Source: Acanthaster planci (lineage: Eukaryota; Echinodermata; Asteroidea; Valvatida; Acanthasteridae). From it: a stretch of 64,000 nucleotides of DNA. Where the stretch lies: positions 994,915-1,058,914 of the forward strand of contig NW_019091386.1 in assembly GCF_001949145.1 (NCBI RefSeq), written 5' to 3'. Made by a program: the position numbers and the translations under genes. This document shows positions 27,701 to 40,400 of the stretch, piece after piece. The notes under the pieces are model-generated. The model had not been told where the DNA came from and searched no databases. It was given only the letters and a program-made list of their open reading frames with translations. The first letter of the stretch is position 1, and each line of letters opens with the position of its first letter.

Positions 27701-29940
27701 CTATTCCAAGCAAGCCAAGATGTGTGCCTAGAGAAGTCCTCCAGGATCTTTTTTATTCTCCTTTTTTGTGGTAGTGTCTTTCCCAAGAAAAACCCGGCCT
27801 ACGGCAATGATGGGAGCGAGTGAGACCTAATGATGGGGGGTTTTATTGAGCGGCGAATCAACTTGAAGCAGATTTAAGCTCATGTTTAAGCGTGTGGTTT
27901 TTTCCCTTCGGTATGTGGTATTCCTGGGAAGAACATTTCGAAGATGTTCCGAGCAAACGTATTAATAGATTCTTTCAGCCGCGAGCTAAACACCCATTGC
28001 AAATATTGGTCTTCAGAAAAACTGTAACTTACAGGGGAAAAAATATTTTGAATACAGCATTTTATTATTTAATGTTGACTTATTTGAATTAAAATATTCT
28101 CAGAAATAAAGTCCATGGTTAGTGACAGTCAGGTCTATAATCGTCATTGGCCAAGTCGTCGTGTCTGTTTAAGAAGTCAAAACTTAAAAGAAAACGCAAA
28201 TTGCAATTCGCGGGAACATTTTCATAAACCTCTACATGTTTAACCATAAAACCCACGTGTGTTTCGCATTTTGGTGCTAGTCCGTTTTGGCGCCATTTGC
28301 AAGAAAGATTATTAAATACCAAAGGAGGCTTCTGATTGGCTGAAATTACGCTAGTGTTGATTATGGGAGCCGTAGGCTAGCTTCAATTAGAGAATCTCTG
28401 TTGGAGAACCGGCGAATCGCATGGACCCATTTTGATGCGAGAGTGCCATACCTTTTTTCACAGACAGGCACTAACAGGGATGAGCATAGGGTTGTCACTT
28501 CGTAGCGTGTCAATAAGAAAAACCTACCTCTCCCTCTAGAATAAAAATGTTCGTCATCGATCATGGAGTGAGTCAAGCGCGTGGCGCCATAAATTCCCCC
28601 TTGTAAAGTAAGAACTTTCAATGTCTACACTGCGCTATGAGCGTCTTTGCTCGGCGGATAACAGGGCCTTATAAAATGTTAAAACTACTGTCATTGTTTG
28701 ATATTACTAAGTGCATGTATGAGAGCCCTTAGAAAATGTTAGGACCAGAAAACAAACCGTTTCGAGGGCAATTCTCATCAGTAAGGGGTTCACAAAGACA
28801 GGTATATTGTCCTACCGAGCCCGGCTCTAATGTAGCTTCCGGATCGGTCGGACTCTGTTTTGAGAGGACATCGGCTATTGCCCTTCACTTTCATTCGGGC
28901 GGGTTTCAACTCTCGCCTCGTGCACGATTTTATTTGCCCATGGACCTGTGCATATATGCCCGTATGTACGTAGCTACCAAAACATCGTTGCCAACGAGTT
29001 GTGTCAACACTTAAACCCGTACCGTTCGGAGTTTTGTTCCCGGTCTCGTTTCTTCTTCACCTTGAATGATGCATTGCGAGTTTCCCGTTCATTCGTTTTG
29101 AACAATTCTAGCCGTGTAATTAATTTGGCATTTCAACGGACGTTCTGTCCTAAAGACAGCGGTCGTTAGGCGGCACCGAAGCTGCAGTTCTTCAAAACGG
29201 TAAAGCAAAAAGAACGAGTTGATTCCACCAAACCAGGTCGCGACCCCCTTGGGAGTAGGGCGGGCAATTTAAAAGTCATTCTTTTCAGGCCAGGCACATT
29301 TAAATCATTTCACATACGCCCAATTCTTTTATATAAGCCAAAGCATTTGCACAAACCCTTACCGCTGTTCACGTTGTGACATTCAATTTGCTTCTTTTCT
29401 ATGGGTACTTAAGATGTTAAGGTCCTCGGTGTATACGGCTTAATGCAGGCCCCGGGGACCGCAGGAGGAAAAAAACGGAAAAGCCATTAACCACTACAAC
29501 GATGTCAGAAATCATTCATCCAAAAACATGTTTCATTTAGCTTCGATGCCGTCACGCACTGACATCGGCTCTATCTATATTACTGCAAAAGTCATTTTAT
29601 ACGAATTCGACTAGTCCATTCTGTAATAGGTGATAAAACTTTCCACGTGGCTGCTATTTTTAAATTCGTGTAAGTTCAGGAGTCTCTTTGAAGTCTTCAG
29701 GTAACTATCAAGGGGGTGATTTTCTGTTATATGACAGTCACGTTGTCGCGGGAAAATGAACCGTTCGAGCGTGGAACAAAATAGTGCTACACAATAATTT
29801 CGGTTTACCGAATTGATTTTGCGGAAAGATTTGCGTTCTGTGACCAAATAGATTGAGGCAATGCAAGGAATCACGCGTAACAATACAAGAGACTCTTCAG
29901 CACAAACGAAAGGGCACCAAGATGAACACGCGATTAATTT

Positions 29941-30041
29941 CAGTCGCGCTTCAGTGAGGAAGTGACAGCTCCGATAGAAATCGAACCAGGACCGGTTCGT
30001 CCCAAGACAAGAGTTCTTTTATCACAGTAACCTCATCCTAA
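29941..30041 (-). mobile_element. Possible tRNA-derived SINE head (degenerate)
   Basis: On the minus strand a B-box-like GGTTCGATTTC lies at 29977-29987. It is preceded by AACTCTTGTCTTGGGACGAA and a weak A-box-like TAGGATGAGGTTAC. The T-stem does not pair, so it is not a functional tRNA gene. It reads like the decayed head of a SINE, but no tail or target duplication was found. Confidence 0.3.
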
Positions 30042-30612
30042 AGAACGGGGCTACTTTTATGTTTCAGGGTCGTCGGATCATACCTAGAGTGGTATGTTAT
30101 TCTGTGAGGATGCAACCGAGAAGAATTGATGGAACGCTGTGGAGCGGTTTAACAAGTACCTGGTGCGCTCCAGTCCAGCTTCGTTGGGGTAACGCCGCGA
30201 CACCTAGGGACCATTTGTCTCGGGTGAACACGTCACGAAAAATGAAACCAAGCGCTGTCTTTTTTTTTTCTTTTCTTTTTTTACAGCATCGCACAGTAGC
30301 GGCGTATCAGCAGAACGAGCAAAATAGTGCAAACATATACAGCACTGAAATATACGGAGTACCAATCGACGTGAACCAGTGGAAATAATAAAAAAAGGGC
30401 CATAAGAAATTAAAAATACCCTTACAATAATGATAAGAATAGCTGCATAAACTGCAGAGGGACTTGTGGAACACAAATGCTCAGTAAAACATGGTAATTA
30501 TATACAGAAATATCTCTCCGATAATAATGTATTCCTGTTACCATCCCATATTGCCCGCTGTCGCCAGAAACTGTGACCAGAGAATTGTCCACGATGGTTA
30601 CAGTGTATACCT

Positions 30613-30618
30613 TTTATT
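30613..30618 (-). promoter_or_regulatory. Candidate polyadenylation signal for the receptor gene
   Basis: AATAAA on the minus strand lies about 0.9 kb past the receptor stop codon. I saw no AATAAA or ATTAAA on the minus strand between it and the stop. The hexamer alone is weak evidence, and a variant signal nearer the stop is possible. Confidence 0.25.
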
Positions 30619-31232
30619 ACACAGACAGCGTGAGCGAGTCTTACATTACAGCAAAAAAAATGACCTTGGTGCATTATTTAAGGTTCGTAGTCATTGGTAT
30701 ACAGATCGTGACGGGGTTATGATAACACGTTGCCAGTGCGGACTCCTTGTAACAAAATACATGTTCATACACACTATGCATCTTACAACTACTCAACCTA
30801 ATCAAAATTTCAATTCCCGATTAAACTTATCATGATGTCGGTTTTGTCTTTTCTGCGTGGATTCCTCAAATAATCTTTAGAAATGGTGGGCTTTTTGCGT
30901 ATATCGTTTTTAGAGGAGGGGGTGTTTTTCATTCAAAAATGACCAAAATCTCCCTCCATTTCCAAATGCCAATCTTTCGTGGTTCGCTCATGGTACTCAG
31001 CCCAGTTTTAAGGAAAGCTGAGTAACGGGTAACTCTATCTCGTAGTAGCACTTACGAGATTGACCTCCCGTCGGCTTGACTGCAGTTGGAGTCAGGCGAT
31101 ACATCTGCATGCATGCATGCAACACGAGCCGTTCCAGATGCTTGCAAGCTGGACGCCATTTTGTTGATCCCTACCTCTCGTTTCCATAGTGAATCCAGAG
31201 GCAAAACATATCGAGCGGGTTTCATTTTCACA

Positions 31233-31302
31233 TCTTCTTCTTCTTCGTCTTGTTCTTCTTCTTCGCTCACTCTGTATCTCTCTGTCTCTCTCTCTCTGTC
31301 TT
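31233..31302. repeat. (TTC)n / (CT)n microsatellite
   Basis: An imperfect CTT/TTC run at 31233-31265 is followed by an interrupted CT/TCTG run to about 31302. It lies about 220-290 bases downstream of the receptor stop codon, so it is probably in that gene's 3' UTR. The purine-rich strand would be the transcribed sense strand. Confidence 0.85.
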
Positions 31303-31520
31303 TGGGTGACTGTACCGTGAGGTGTTGATGGGCGTGGGCTCCGCGCGAGAAAGGTACCGTACCTCCTCCCGAGGGGCAGATCAGATCGGCAGCTCTACAA
31401 GACAAAGTGAAAAGGGAAAAATCTCCACCATGTCTCTGTCGATTTGTGTTCTATTTTGGACGCCACATGATCTCCCGCCAGTTCTTGCAGGCCCCAGCCA
31501 TTCATCAAGGCCTGGTTCCT

Positions 31521-32669
31521 TCACATGCGGGTGGACATGTCCGTGGTGACCACCGACGTGTTCTTGGAGTACCGCTGACGCTGCTCCGTCCGACTGAACG
31601 TGAAGGCCACGTAGAAGGCGTGACGATACCTCTTGTTGGTGACCGTGTACACGAAGGGGTTGATCACGGAGTTGAAGTAGGTGAGTGTCCGGAAGATTGT
31701 TAGCATGATGTCCTTCTTGTAGTTTTCCAAGATCGGGGGCTGCCACAGCCCTTTGGCAATCAGGAACCCGACGGAAGTGAACTGGAACGGGGACAGGCAG
31801 ATGAAAAACAGCGTGCCGTTGACTATCAGCATGCGGGCGACCGTGTTGCGGATCTGGTGGCTCTGGGACACATTGGACTGGCCAGCGGCCGCCGAGGCAG
31901 AGCCCTGGCGGGTGGCCTGTTTCTTTTCCTTGGCGGCAACCCGTTGGTTTAAGTTCTTGATGATCATAATGTAGAGAGATATGTTCCCCACCATGGCCAG
32001 CGTGAAGGGCACGGCTTGCATGGCCAGCTTAAAGTGGAGCATCCACCCCGCAACCGGGTGACAATTGGCGATGACGCTAGGGAAGCCGCGAAACTCGTCA
32101 GTGTCCGGCCAGTTGAAACAGGCCGCCGCGATCTCCGAGTTGGCTGGCACGAGCATGCAGGAGAAGACCAAGGCCAGGGACCAAGTCACCAGGAGTAGCT
32201 TGGCCGTCCGGCCCTTGTCGCTCAGCATCCAGTGTTGGACGGGCTTGCAGATGGCGTAGAAGCGCTCCAGCGACACCAGGGTGACCAGGAAAATGGAGGC
32301 GAAGAGACTTAGGCTCTTGAGAAGGTTGAAAAGAATGCAGCCCGGGCGGCCCATGAAGCCCGCCGTGTCGATGTTGACCGGGGTCGATCGGTACTCCCAC
32401 ACTTTCTCCCCTACGGCCGTCACCAGGAAGGAGATGTCGGCCACCGCCAGGTTGGCCAGGTAGTAATTCGTCACGGTGTGCATCCACGACACCCGCGCCA
32501 TGACGAAGAGAAAGGCCAGATTGCCCGCCAAGCCCACGAAGAACAAGATGGGCATGATGACGGTCACCGTGACAACGGAGAGCCTGTCCCGAGCCCACGT
32601 TTCGAGGAACTCCTCCTCGCCGGTAAGATTGAGGGGCGGAGCTGGACAGTCCGACAGTTGAGCGCCCAT
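31521..32669 (-). CDS. Rhodopsin-class G-protein-coupled receptor, TRH-receptor-like, intronless
   Basis: A 382-residue seven-helix plasma-membrane receptor, complete in one exon. Visible landmarks are an N-glycosylation site (N14-L-T), TM1 about 33-57 with G49-N50, TM2 with L74-A-V-A-D78, the TM3 disulphide cysteine C111 and E135-R-F in place of DRY. TM4 has W163, TM5 P221, and TM7 the N337-P-F-V-Y341 motif. Extracellular loop 2 offers C203 (or C184) to pair with C111. TM6 reads C291-L-S-P294, so the usual CWxP tryptophan is leucine. The third inner loop (about 238-275) is basic and Ala/Ser/Gln-rich. The start is chosen because an in-frame TGA lies at 32697-32699, with no other Met before a well-placed AAGATGG. 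Overall pattern points to the beta-group peptide receptors (TRH or neuromedin-U receptor type). Ligand and G-protein coupling are inferred only. Its GC-rich codons stand out from the AT-richer surroundings. Confidence 0.93.
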   Translation of the reverse strand: MGAQLSDCPAPPLNLTGEEEFLETWARDRLSVVTVTVIMPILFFVGLAGNLAFLFVMARVSWMHTVTNYYLANLAVADISFLVTAVGEKVWEYRSTPVNIDTAGFMGRPGCILFNLLKSLSLFASIFLVTLVSLERFYAICKPVQHWMLSDKGRTAKLLLVTWSLALVFSCMLVPANSEIAAACFNWPDTDEFRGFPSVIANCHPVAGWMLHFKLAMQAVPFTLAMVGNISLYIMIIKNLNQRVAAKEKKQATRQGSASAAAGQSNVSQSHQIRNTVARMLIVNGTLFFICLSPFQFTSVGFLIAKGLWQPPILENYKKDIMLTIFRTLTYFNSVINPFVYTVTNKRYRHAFYVAFTFSRTEQRQRYSKNTSVVTTDMSTRM

Positions 32670-33148
32670 CTTGATGAGGACTTTGCTGACCCGAGCTCAA
32701 ATGCTGCTCCAAAGAACAGCTACGGCGGTTGCATTCAGTCTGGTACCTCAACGTTACACGTCAAGAGTGATAGAACAAAGGAGTAGCCCCAGGAGGGATA
32801 CAATTCCTTCGTACTTCACATTTTCGAATCGGTACAGACCGTAAGCTACCACCGCAAAAAGCCTCGAAATCGTCCAGTGTCCATACGAAACTCATCCAAT
32901 GGAAAATGTGCTCGAACTATCACCGATTACTATTTCATCTGCGTCTTATTTTTCCTGCAGTTGAGACTGTGATGCAAGAGAAAAACGACCCCTTCTGCAT
33001 GAAAATGTCAGTGTTTCGTGTACTTGCAACGGTCAGATCAGCGCTGAGTGATCACACGCCGTCGTGTGCTCGGGCAGCCAGTTTCTGAAGTGCGTTGGGT
33101 GTCTTGTCACAAACGGTGATGTGGCTTCGTCAACCCGTTACACTCTCC

Positions 33149-33155
33149 ATTTATA
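33149..33155 (-). promoter_or_regulatory. Candidate TATA box upstream of the receptor
   Basis: The minus strand reads GTATAAATGG here, about 480 bases upstream of the receptor ATG, which would place transcription start near 33120-33125. A TATA-like heptamer arises often by chance, so this is only a candidate. An intron in the 5' UTR cannot be excluded. Confidence 0.25.
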
Positions 33156-33159
33156 CGCA

Positions 33160-36100
33160 CGGCCGTCCATCGCTCGATTTCTTTTTCCATCATCCACTCA
33201 GAGCGAAGTGGGGCGGGGCCTATAGTGGCTGACGGACTCAACGCGATTGCGCGGTCTCGGGTATACAGCGTTCCAGTCTACGGGCGAGCTAACATTGGCT
33301 GATTTGTACGGTGCATGAGAAGTAACGCTCTATGTGTACGGTCAGTCCATCTGCTGTGCTCAGCGTGCTGTTTGATCAAACATAACAGTTCACAGTGGCG
33401 AGGCAATTTCCACACATTTTTTTTCCTCGGATATCGGTAAGACGGACATAAATCTTAAAAATCGTAAAAAAAATGGGCCGGCTACAAAAGCCTACCGGGA
33501 CACAGGAGTTCAGTCATTCTTCAAGTTGTTTTTAGTTGGTTAGGGTGTGACAACACCATCAAATGGAGGGGAACATTTGAAAACACTTTTTTACGCCAAA
33601 GATCGCAGCCTGTGGTTGCAGACTAGTAAAATATGCCCTAAATCGCTTCTATTTGTATTTCCTCCAAATTCTCTGCTGCTAGATCATTTTTAGCCCCCTA
33701 CACTTGAGGGTTTGCGGAAACGAAGAGCAGAAGCTGTATACAGAACTGCGTGCTTTGACTTTTGAGAGATTTGGATGAAACTGGGTACTTACATTGCTCT
33801 ATTTGATGTGCAATGAAGTGTAGGCTTTATTTAAAAGGGTGATAAGCTTCAAGAATAATTATAGGCTTGATCGTCCTTGGATGTAATTTATGTTCGAGAG
33901 TCATTGGATTACCCCATACGCATGAACTCAATCAGAAAAATCAACAAATATGGTGAAATATAAAGCCTACATTTCACGTGTCTCAAGCTTACTCTCCCTC
34001 GATAAGTTTTCTTCTGTTTTTCTGAAGTTGGGGTACTTACCTGGGAATTTATGGCAGTTCATTTTACTAGTTTGCAACCCTGCACAGAAAGAAGGATGTG
34101 ACAACCCACTGCTCCAAACTTCTGTACAGAACATGAATTTTGAGCTGTGATCCAGGAGCACGAAGCTTTGACCTTTTTCTTGTAAAATGTGCGTTCGTGA
34201 GTTGCTCTGCCATTCTGTGTCCATTGCTGCCTTACTTTTATACTTGTTCACGCATCAGAAAGGAACAAATCAAATGCACTGCAAATCAAATGCCATCTAG
34301 CGGTGGAGAATCGAAACTCAATGCAACATTTTAAGCCTACTCAAATTTGGGCTGAGATTTAAAATTAGGCAGGAATACCCACTATTGTTATGCTGTACCA
34401 ACATACCAGTGTTTTATACCCGACAAAACGTAGTGTGAAATCAGCCATCTGCGTTGGGCCACTGGCGTTAATTCAGCACCAGAGGGTGTCTATCCATGAA
34501 TGCAGTTTCTGAAGTCTGGGCTTAAGAGGTACGACTTCACACCGCAATGGTGACCATAGAGAAGATTCAAATGTCTTTCTTCTTTGCCCAACGGGTGCCA
34601 GGCAAAACGCAGGGGCGATAACCAAGATGATTGCGGAGTCTCGTGACAGGGTGACAAGTGATTACTTGTTTTTCGGGGGTGGGGGTGCCGTGATGACAGC
34701 GGTGATGATGTGTCACTGCCCCGACAAATTTCGTCGCGCAAATTAAGCAGGAAGCTGACGATCCGATGAGCGAATGACGGCGTAATCATGAGGACGAAGG
34801 TGGTGAATGCAGGAGAAGCGAAGACTGGCGCGGAATTCTGACAGCGGTGACACCGATGTCGATCTTCAGAATTCTTTTAGTGGATCGATTCCAAAGAATT
34901 TCCAACAGTATTAGTTCGAGAACATTTTTAGAAGAAATACTCATTATCGATTATCGATAGTCAGTTACCGAGAGTGAGCGATTTCGAAACCACGTTTTGC
35001 GAATTGAGACATCTCACCAGTTTAAGATTTGCTCTTACATACGGATGAGATCGCAATATGAGTGAGTGGTCATTGCAATATTTTGTAAACGGTATAACAA
35101 CTAGGGGTTGTATGTGCAATTCTTCGTCGGACGTTCTATTTTATTCGTCAATCTATCATGATATTTGTCGAGATGAAGACTATACTTCCTCGTGAAATTG
35201 TCGAAAGATAATTTTTTTTACCCTAGATCAATGAATTTCAGCGAATTCATGTATATACGAGGGCCGTGTAGTAATTCTTATTGATGAAAACTCCCATACT
35301 AAAAGCCCTTCATTATGAGAGCCCTTAAAATGACAAGTTGTCAGATGACAAATTGGCGAGTATAAAGCTTTGTGCATTGTATCCCGAGTTTCGGACACAA
35401 CGCATTTACGTGAACTTGAACTTTTGCGTCTGTAAAACTGGCCACGGGGTGGCGATCCATTTCGGTCAAGGTGAACAAAAACCCTAATAAACGCTACTGC
35501 TTGCATGTAGCGCTTGAAGAAATAATAGTCTTCACTTTGCTTTCTAAGCCATCATTTTGACGGACACTCTACTATCAGCTGACCTGTGTCTTTTACCCTA
35601 ACACAAACATGACAGATGACAAACCAGGAAACGAAATTCAATCGTTAAGATTCCTGTCCTCGTGCCTTAAAAACTGGTGTGACCGTGACCAGCGATTATT
35701 CTTCCTATCTTGAACAAGATCTACAAGCAGGCCTACACAGCGTTACCGCGACCGATCATCGTAAAGATCTCCTCGTGCGTCGTTTGTGTGCACCATCAGC
35801 CGACATAACTTCCTTACAAAGGCAACGTACTCGATCTGGAGGAGAAGCACGTCGCAGCAAAGCAAAGCGACCGGTTCTTCGAAGGAGGTTGGGGAATAGT
35901 TTGGCCCACATGCGTGTGTTAACGAAGAACCGCGAGAGCGCGCGTTCGTTATTGCGGGGCAACCGGCGCCTCCGGCTGGCATTGGGCCCGGTGCGTGGTT
36001 CCGAAGCGGTCCGAACCAGGAAAATGACAAGAAAAGACAGAAAGAGACCTAATAAAAAATTCCTTGATCGATAGGGTCCAGATATCGCGAGCCGTAGATG

Positions 36101-37142
36101 CTCTCGTTGCACGTGCATTAATGATTTAAGGCAATTAATGTCGGGGACAGAACCCTTGACTTTTTTCTTTTGTTTTTAAATGCGCACGAAATGCATCTCG
36201 TGCCCAGCCGTGCCGTATGGCGCTGCAATAGACATCATTATGTTCTTAATTATGTACGAGATTGTTATGTTGCCAGTGTTGACATCAACAGCACCGCGTT
36301 TGATCGGTTGCCCATTTATTATCCACGAGCAGACCATATTCGCGAGGAAGCCATTTTTATTGTTCTGTGCCCTCAGTCTACTAAACTCAATGAAATCTGT
36401 TCTAAGGGGTGGTGCCAGACTGTTTTGAGCTCCAACCTGACTTTCATTTTCTAATGTGGCTTAAAACATTCAGAAATAATCTATCACAAATTTTAAATTC
36501 TTAAACAAACCTGGTATGAAATTGTATGAACTTTTATTTTGTCGCTGTTGTTTTTACTTTTGGGGTTCACAAAATGAAAGCTTTACCTCACTTTCATTCC
36601 CAGATGGACGAAACACGAATACAATCTATTGAGTTGCATGCACGTTGGATCAAAGGATAACATAAACCATGCATAAACCACACAGACGCCACGCGCCATG
36701 CTTACGTTACATACCTACCTCTGAGGGCATTTCTTTCTTTTGTGTAGTTAAGAAATACCTGTTTGAAATATGCAATTTATAGCACTGTAATAAGGTGGAT
36801 TTTGTTGACTGCTTGCTTTTGCTGAAGTTGACCCTGACCCCTAAAGGCCTGTTTGCCAGAAAGGGGGTAACCTTGTGAATGTGGACCTGGCTTAGCCCAC
36901 TCAAGGTTCTGCACAACCTGCATTTTGCCGATTTCATTTGTTCAATGGTCCACACTGTGTATCATGCAAGGTTGGCACGGTCATATCCAAGCAAGAAGGT
37001 GATCTGATTTCTTAACTTCACTTCAAACTCGTTTTTGAAACTTAACCGTGTCAAGTCCTACATGGAAAGAATGTTTACGTAACACTGAACACTGCAAAAA
37101 CATTGGTCTCCCCCCCCCCGATAACACCGATAGTGTTGAACA
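33160..37142. other. Stretch with no recognised gene
   Basis: No supported coding region. The longest open frames (131 and 120 codons, overlapping on opposite strands near 35.7-36.1 kb) show no family motif and are arginine-rich on both strands, which suggests a composition effect. Weak direct and inverted similarities occur around 33.6-34.1 kb but do not form a clear element. Confidence 0.55.
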
Positions 37143-37436
37143 CCAATGGGCCAATTAAGCCAGCTAAGTCACGTGACCTAGAGTGGAAATCAGACGTCAA
37201 CAACATGGCCCGATCGTTTCCAAAATAAAGTGTGTCATAAGTGTTGTTTGCAAAAAAATAAAGCGGATTTTCGGTGTAGCGCTCAGCACATCAGACGTCT
37301 GAGTACTTTACCGACCGTCAGCTTTCTTTTGGGGGAATGACACGTATGACACGCTTTGCTATGGAAACGACGCCATGTTGTTGACGTCTGATTTCCACTA
37401 TATGTTACGTGACTTAGCGGGTGCAATCGGTCTATT
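37143..37436. mobile_element. Element with about 100-bp terminal inverted repeats (MITE-like)
   Basis: The left arm (about 37143-37243) and the reverse complement of the right arm (about 37340-37436) share long matches. These include CTAAGTCACGT, GTGGAAATCAGACGTC, CAACAACATGG and TCGTTTCCA. About 96 bases separate the arms. The inner part of the arms is well conserved and the outermost 20 bases are more diverged, so the ends are approximate and no target duplication could be fixed. No transposase frame is present, so this looks like a non-autonomous DNA transposon or fold-back element. Confidence 0.7.
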
Positions 37437-40400
37437 AACACCACATGTTACACAGAACCTTTTGCATTGTGTAGCCAAGTGCCACGATGTCTCAGGAACA
37501 TGTATATGTAGGTCCAATCAGTGATAAGACTTCTCAAAGGTGCACAGGCCAATCAGTAGCCCGACCGCAAAGGTCCTCGTCGTTCAATTTTTAGGAGAAA
37601 GAGAACTTAGAGACCCTGCAGGCCAGACACACTGCAGCAAGTATGGTTGGTACATTCCATTTGGTTCTTCCTCTTGAACGTATAGGTTCAATGCAACAGC
37701 GTGCTACGTATCCGCTGCTCTTGAAAGTTCTGGCTCTCGCTCATACCCAATCTGTTATCGAGGTCATTCGTGTGGCGCGTGACAGACGGCAGGCTTGTAA
37801 CCTTTTCGCTCATTTTGGCGGCGTAAACACTGCATGCATTGAAGTAGACCCAGCACAATCAACGCAACCGGCATTTACTTCGTGTAGTAAATGCATTATC
37901 TCTCAACTACCGACGCCACGCCATTCGCTGGTGACATGCGCACATTCAAACGCTATCCAAGGCTTCCCTTTGAGGGGGGTGCAGAGAGGTCTCCCGATCT
38001 TGCTGGCGCCCTAAACATTGACTTTTGCAGACCCACGCGCGGACCGTTGCACGATGGATATCAATCAAAATGCCACAGGCTGCACGTATTGGTATCATAT
38101 CAGGCAGGTTCTTCCAATCCAGTACCACATCGCAACCGATGGGAATTCCGATCGCCTCCTGGTTTCTTTTTTCACCGACTTCGGCTCCCCTAAGATCGAA
38201 TTCGTTGATTAATGTGTGTACGGAAGACATATTCTGTCCACACGGCAGCAATCTTGAGCCTGAAGAACATGCACATTTGGGAGATGATAATTTTCAGGAC
38301 TCCGCGCAATCGACCAGACAAACCGGATGAAAACTGTGTCCGTGATAATTCACAAGAATATTTGATTGCTTTTCCATCTGAATAGGCCCCCTACTCTTAA
38401 ATCGGACCATGTTTTAGGGGTTTGGATGTATCTCAGTTTCCACTGCTGGAATACCGAATGCGCATTTTGCACACGTCGATTTGATTACTGTCTGGGGCGT
38501 ACTCGCAATAAATAAAGATTCTCTTTTTGTGTCAAGAGTTTTATTCAACAGTGCAATCGTATTTTTCGGGCTTAATTGCGGTCGGTTCAATTACGTTTTG
38601 AAGTGAAGTGCCGCCAAAACCGATCACCGGTGTATTTAAATCGCCTCTGTGTCCGCTTACGCGAGATCCCCGAAGCACGAGGAATCGAGGTTGAACATTC
38701 CACAATGTCGTCAACAAGGTTAAATATGGCATAGGGAATAAGTCAGTAGCTCACAAACACCGGTACTTTGCCGAAGGACCGTTCGTTTCGGGTGGCTATA
38801 GCACACCGCCTCGCCAGGACCGGGCACTTTGACCCGGGCCAAAAGCGCCGCAACAGCCCATCGAGCCTACACCGGCCAGCCCGATCTGGCAGGGATACAT
38901 TCCCGGGTTGACATCATCTAGACGTTTATATAAATGACATACACCCCGTGGTCTCTTTCTCATCAAGTGATGAAGCAATGTCGTCGTGACATCAAAGGGG
39001 CGCCGAGTACTCAGCGATATCATCTATCTTGAGAAAAACATCCTTCGATGTGGACGTGTCGTCCGAAAGACATTTTTTGGGTATAAACATTTCACATTTA
39101 AAAACAGAGAGATTGATGATCGTCTCTCTGACTTCCGCATTAATGGAGGACCAGGACTGTGGGCACACTGTTTATCTAACTAACCGTTCCTTTTTAGACC
39201 AAGCCGAAATGACCTTAAATGATATTAATGAAATGCTGGGAGCTCCAAAGACGATCTCTTCCATTTCACCAGGCGCGTGTATGTGAACCGGACAAAACCA
39301 GAGCGGCTCGTGCTTAAGTGTCCCGTTCTGAATCTCTGAACTTTCTGGTGGCAAACATCTCTCCGTGCAAAGTTTTGGGGACGGGCCGCTGAGACACCGC
39401 AGGTTAGTGCCCGGGGCTGCGTGCTGAATACGGTGGAAACATAGTCTGGGTGGCCACGGTACTTAATGTAATGACTTGTACAACAGCTTGTTAGACCAGC
39501 GAGTGGCTAATTTGATCATGTGCGACCGTAAGACCATCTGCCTGATTAATTAAATGGATAACTGGTCAGAGTGCAGCCAAACCTCTGTTTATTCCATTAT
39601 AGCAAGAGCCTAATAAAATCCATGTCCCATCCTTGATCAGAAATGTCAAACAGCATTCGGTAAGGGGTGAAACCCCCTCGCCTTTTTCCTCCCGACAGCA
39701 CAGGCATACTCACGAAACTCGTTATCTAAAAAAAAGTACTGATGGCGCATTCGAGGGATTTCTTATACGTGCTGCGTGGGAAAAGAAACCATGGCCTTTT
39801 TCTCCGAGTGGTATTGATAGTAATGAAGGACGCAAAGCTATTTTTTTCGAGGGTCAGTCTAAAGAGAATGCATACGGAAGGGTCCACTGTGTTTAGCAAT
39901 CACAAATCTTGCTCTCACTTTGTAAATATAATTTCGATGCTACACGTTTGGTTCCCGATCCCTAAACATCTATGTCTAATGGCCAAGCACTTTATAATTA
40001 TTATTATTAATTTTTGACCATATCAAGGGTCGTGAACAAGACCTCAAGGTCCTTCTAAAATCACTCCCCGGTTAAAATGATAACAGATTACAGATAAAAT
40101 AAGAAACGCTGTACATTTACTCAGAACTAAAAAATCTAAGAGCTAAAACTAAAAACCAAATAAAACTATGCAAAACAAGAAGAAAGACGTTGCTGCATCC
40201 TAGGCAAAAGAGATAGTACAGACACCTAATAAAAACCAGTACTACCAGCACTACCCATCAAAACTCTACAGCATTTAACATCTAAACATGTTCACAAAAC
40301 GATTAGCAAGAAAATGTTTTTAACAGAGAGTTTAATGGCTAGATACAGTTTTGGCATTGTGGTTTTAATTACGATATTAACTTTGAAATGGAGTTCTCGT

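Larger units (their letters stand above)
19664..30612. other. Stretch with no recognised gene
   Basis: No open frame here shows a known domain or believable splice structure. The longest frames are around 90-116 codons and overlap each other on both strands. Apart from a perfect palindrome at 21742 and a possible SINE head near 29980, I see only low-complexity patches such as the poly-T and TTTTC runs near 30260. Confidence 0.6.

Noticed and set aside
32098-32751. 217-codon minus-strand frame overlapping the receptor
   Set aside because: It is a shadow in another frame of the GC-rich receptor sequence; it is Gly/Arg/His-rich with no domain, and the receptor frame explains the region fully.
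33614-34100. Possible imperfect inverted or direct duplication (shared GACTAGTAAAAT-like, GGGTACTTAC and GTAGGCTTTAT words)
   Set aside because: Matches are 10-15 bases each, partly direct and partly inverted, and do not align into consistent arms.
35679-36118. Arginine-rich frames of 120-131 codons on both strands
   Set aside because: Both strands give similar Arg/Ser/Leu-rich strings, which points to base composition rather than a protein.
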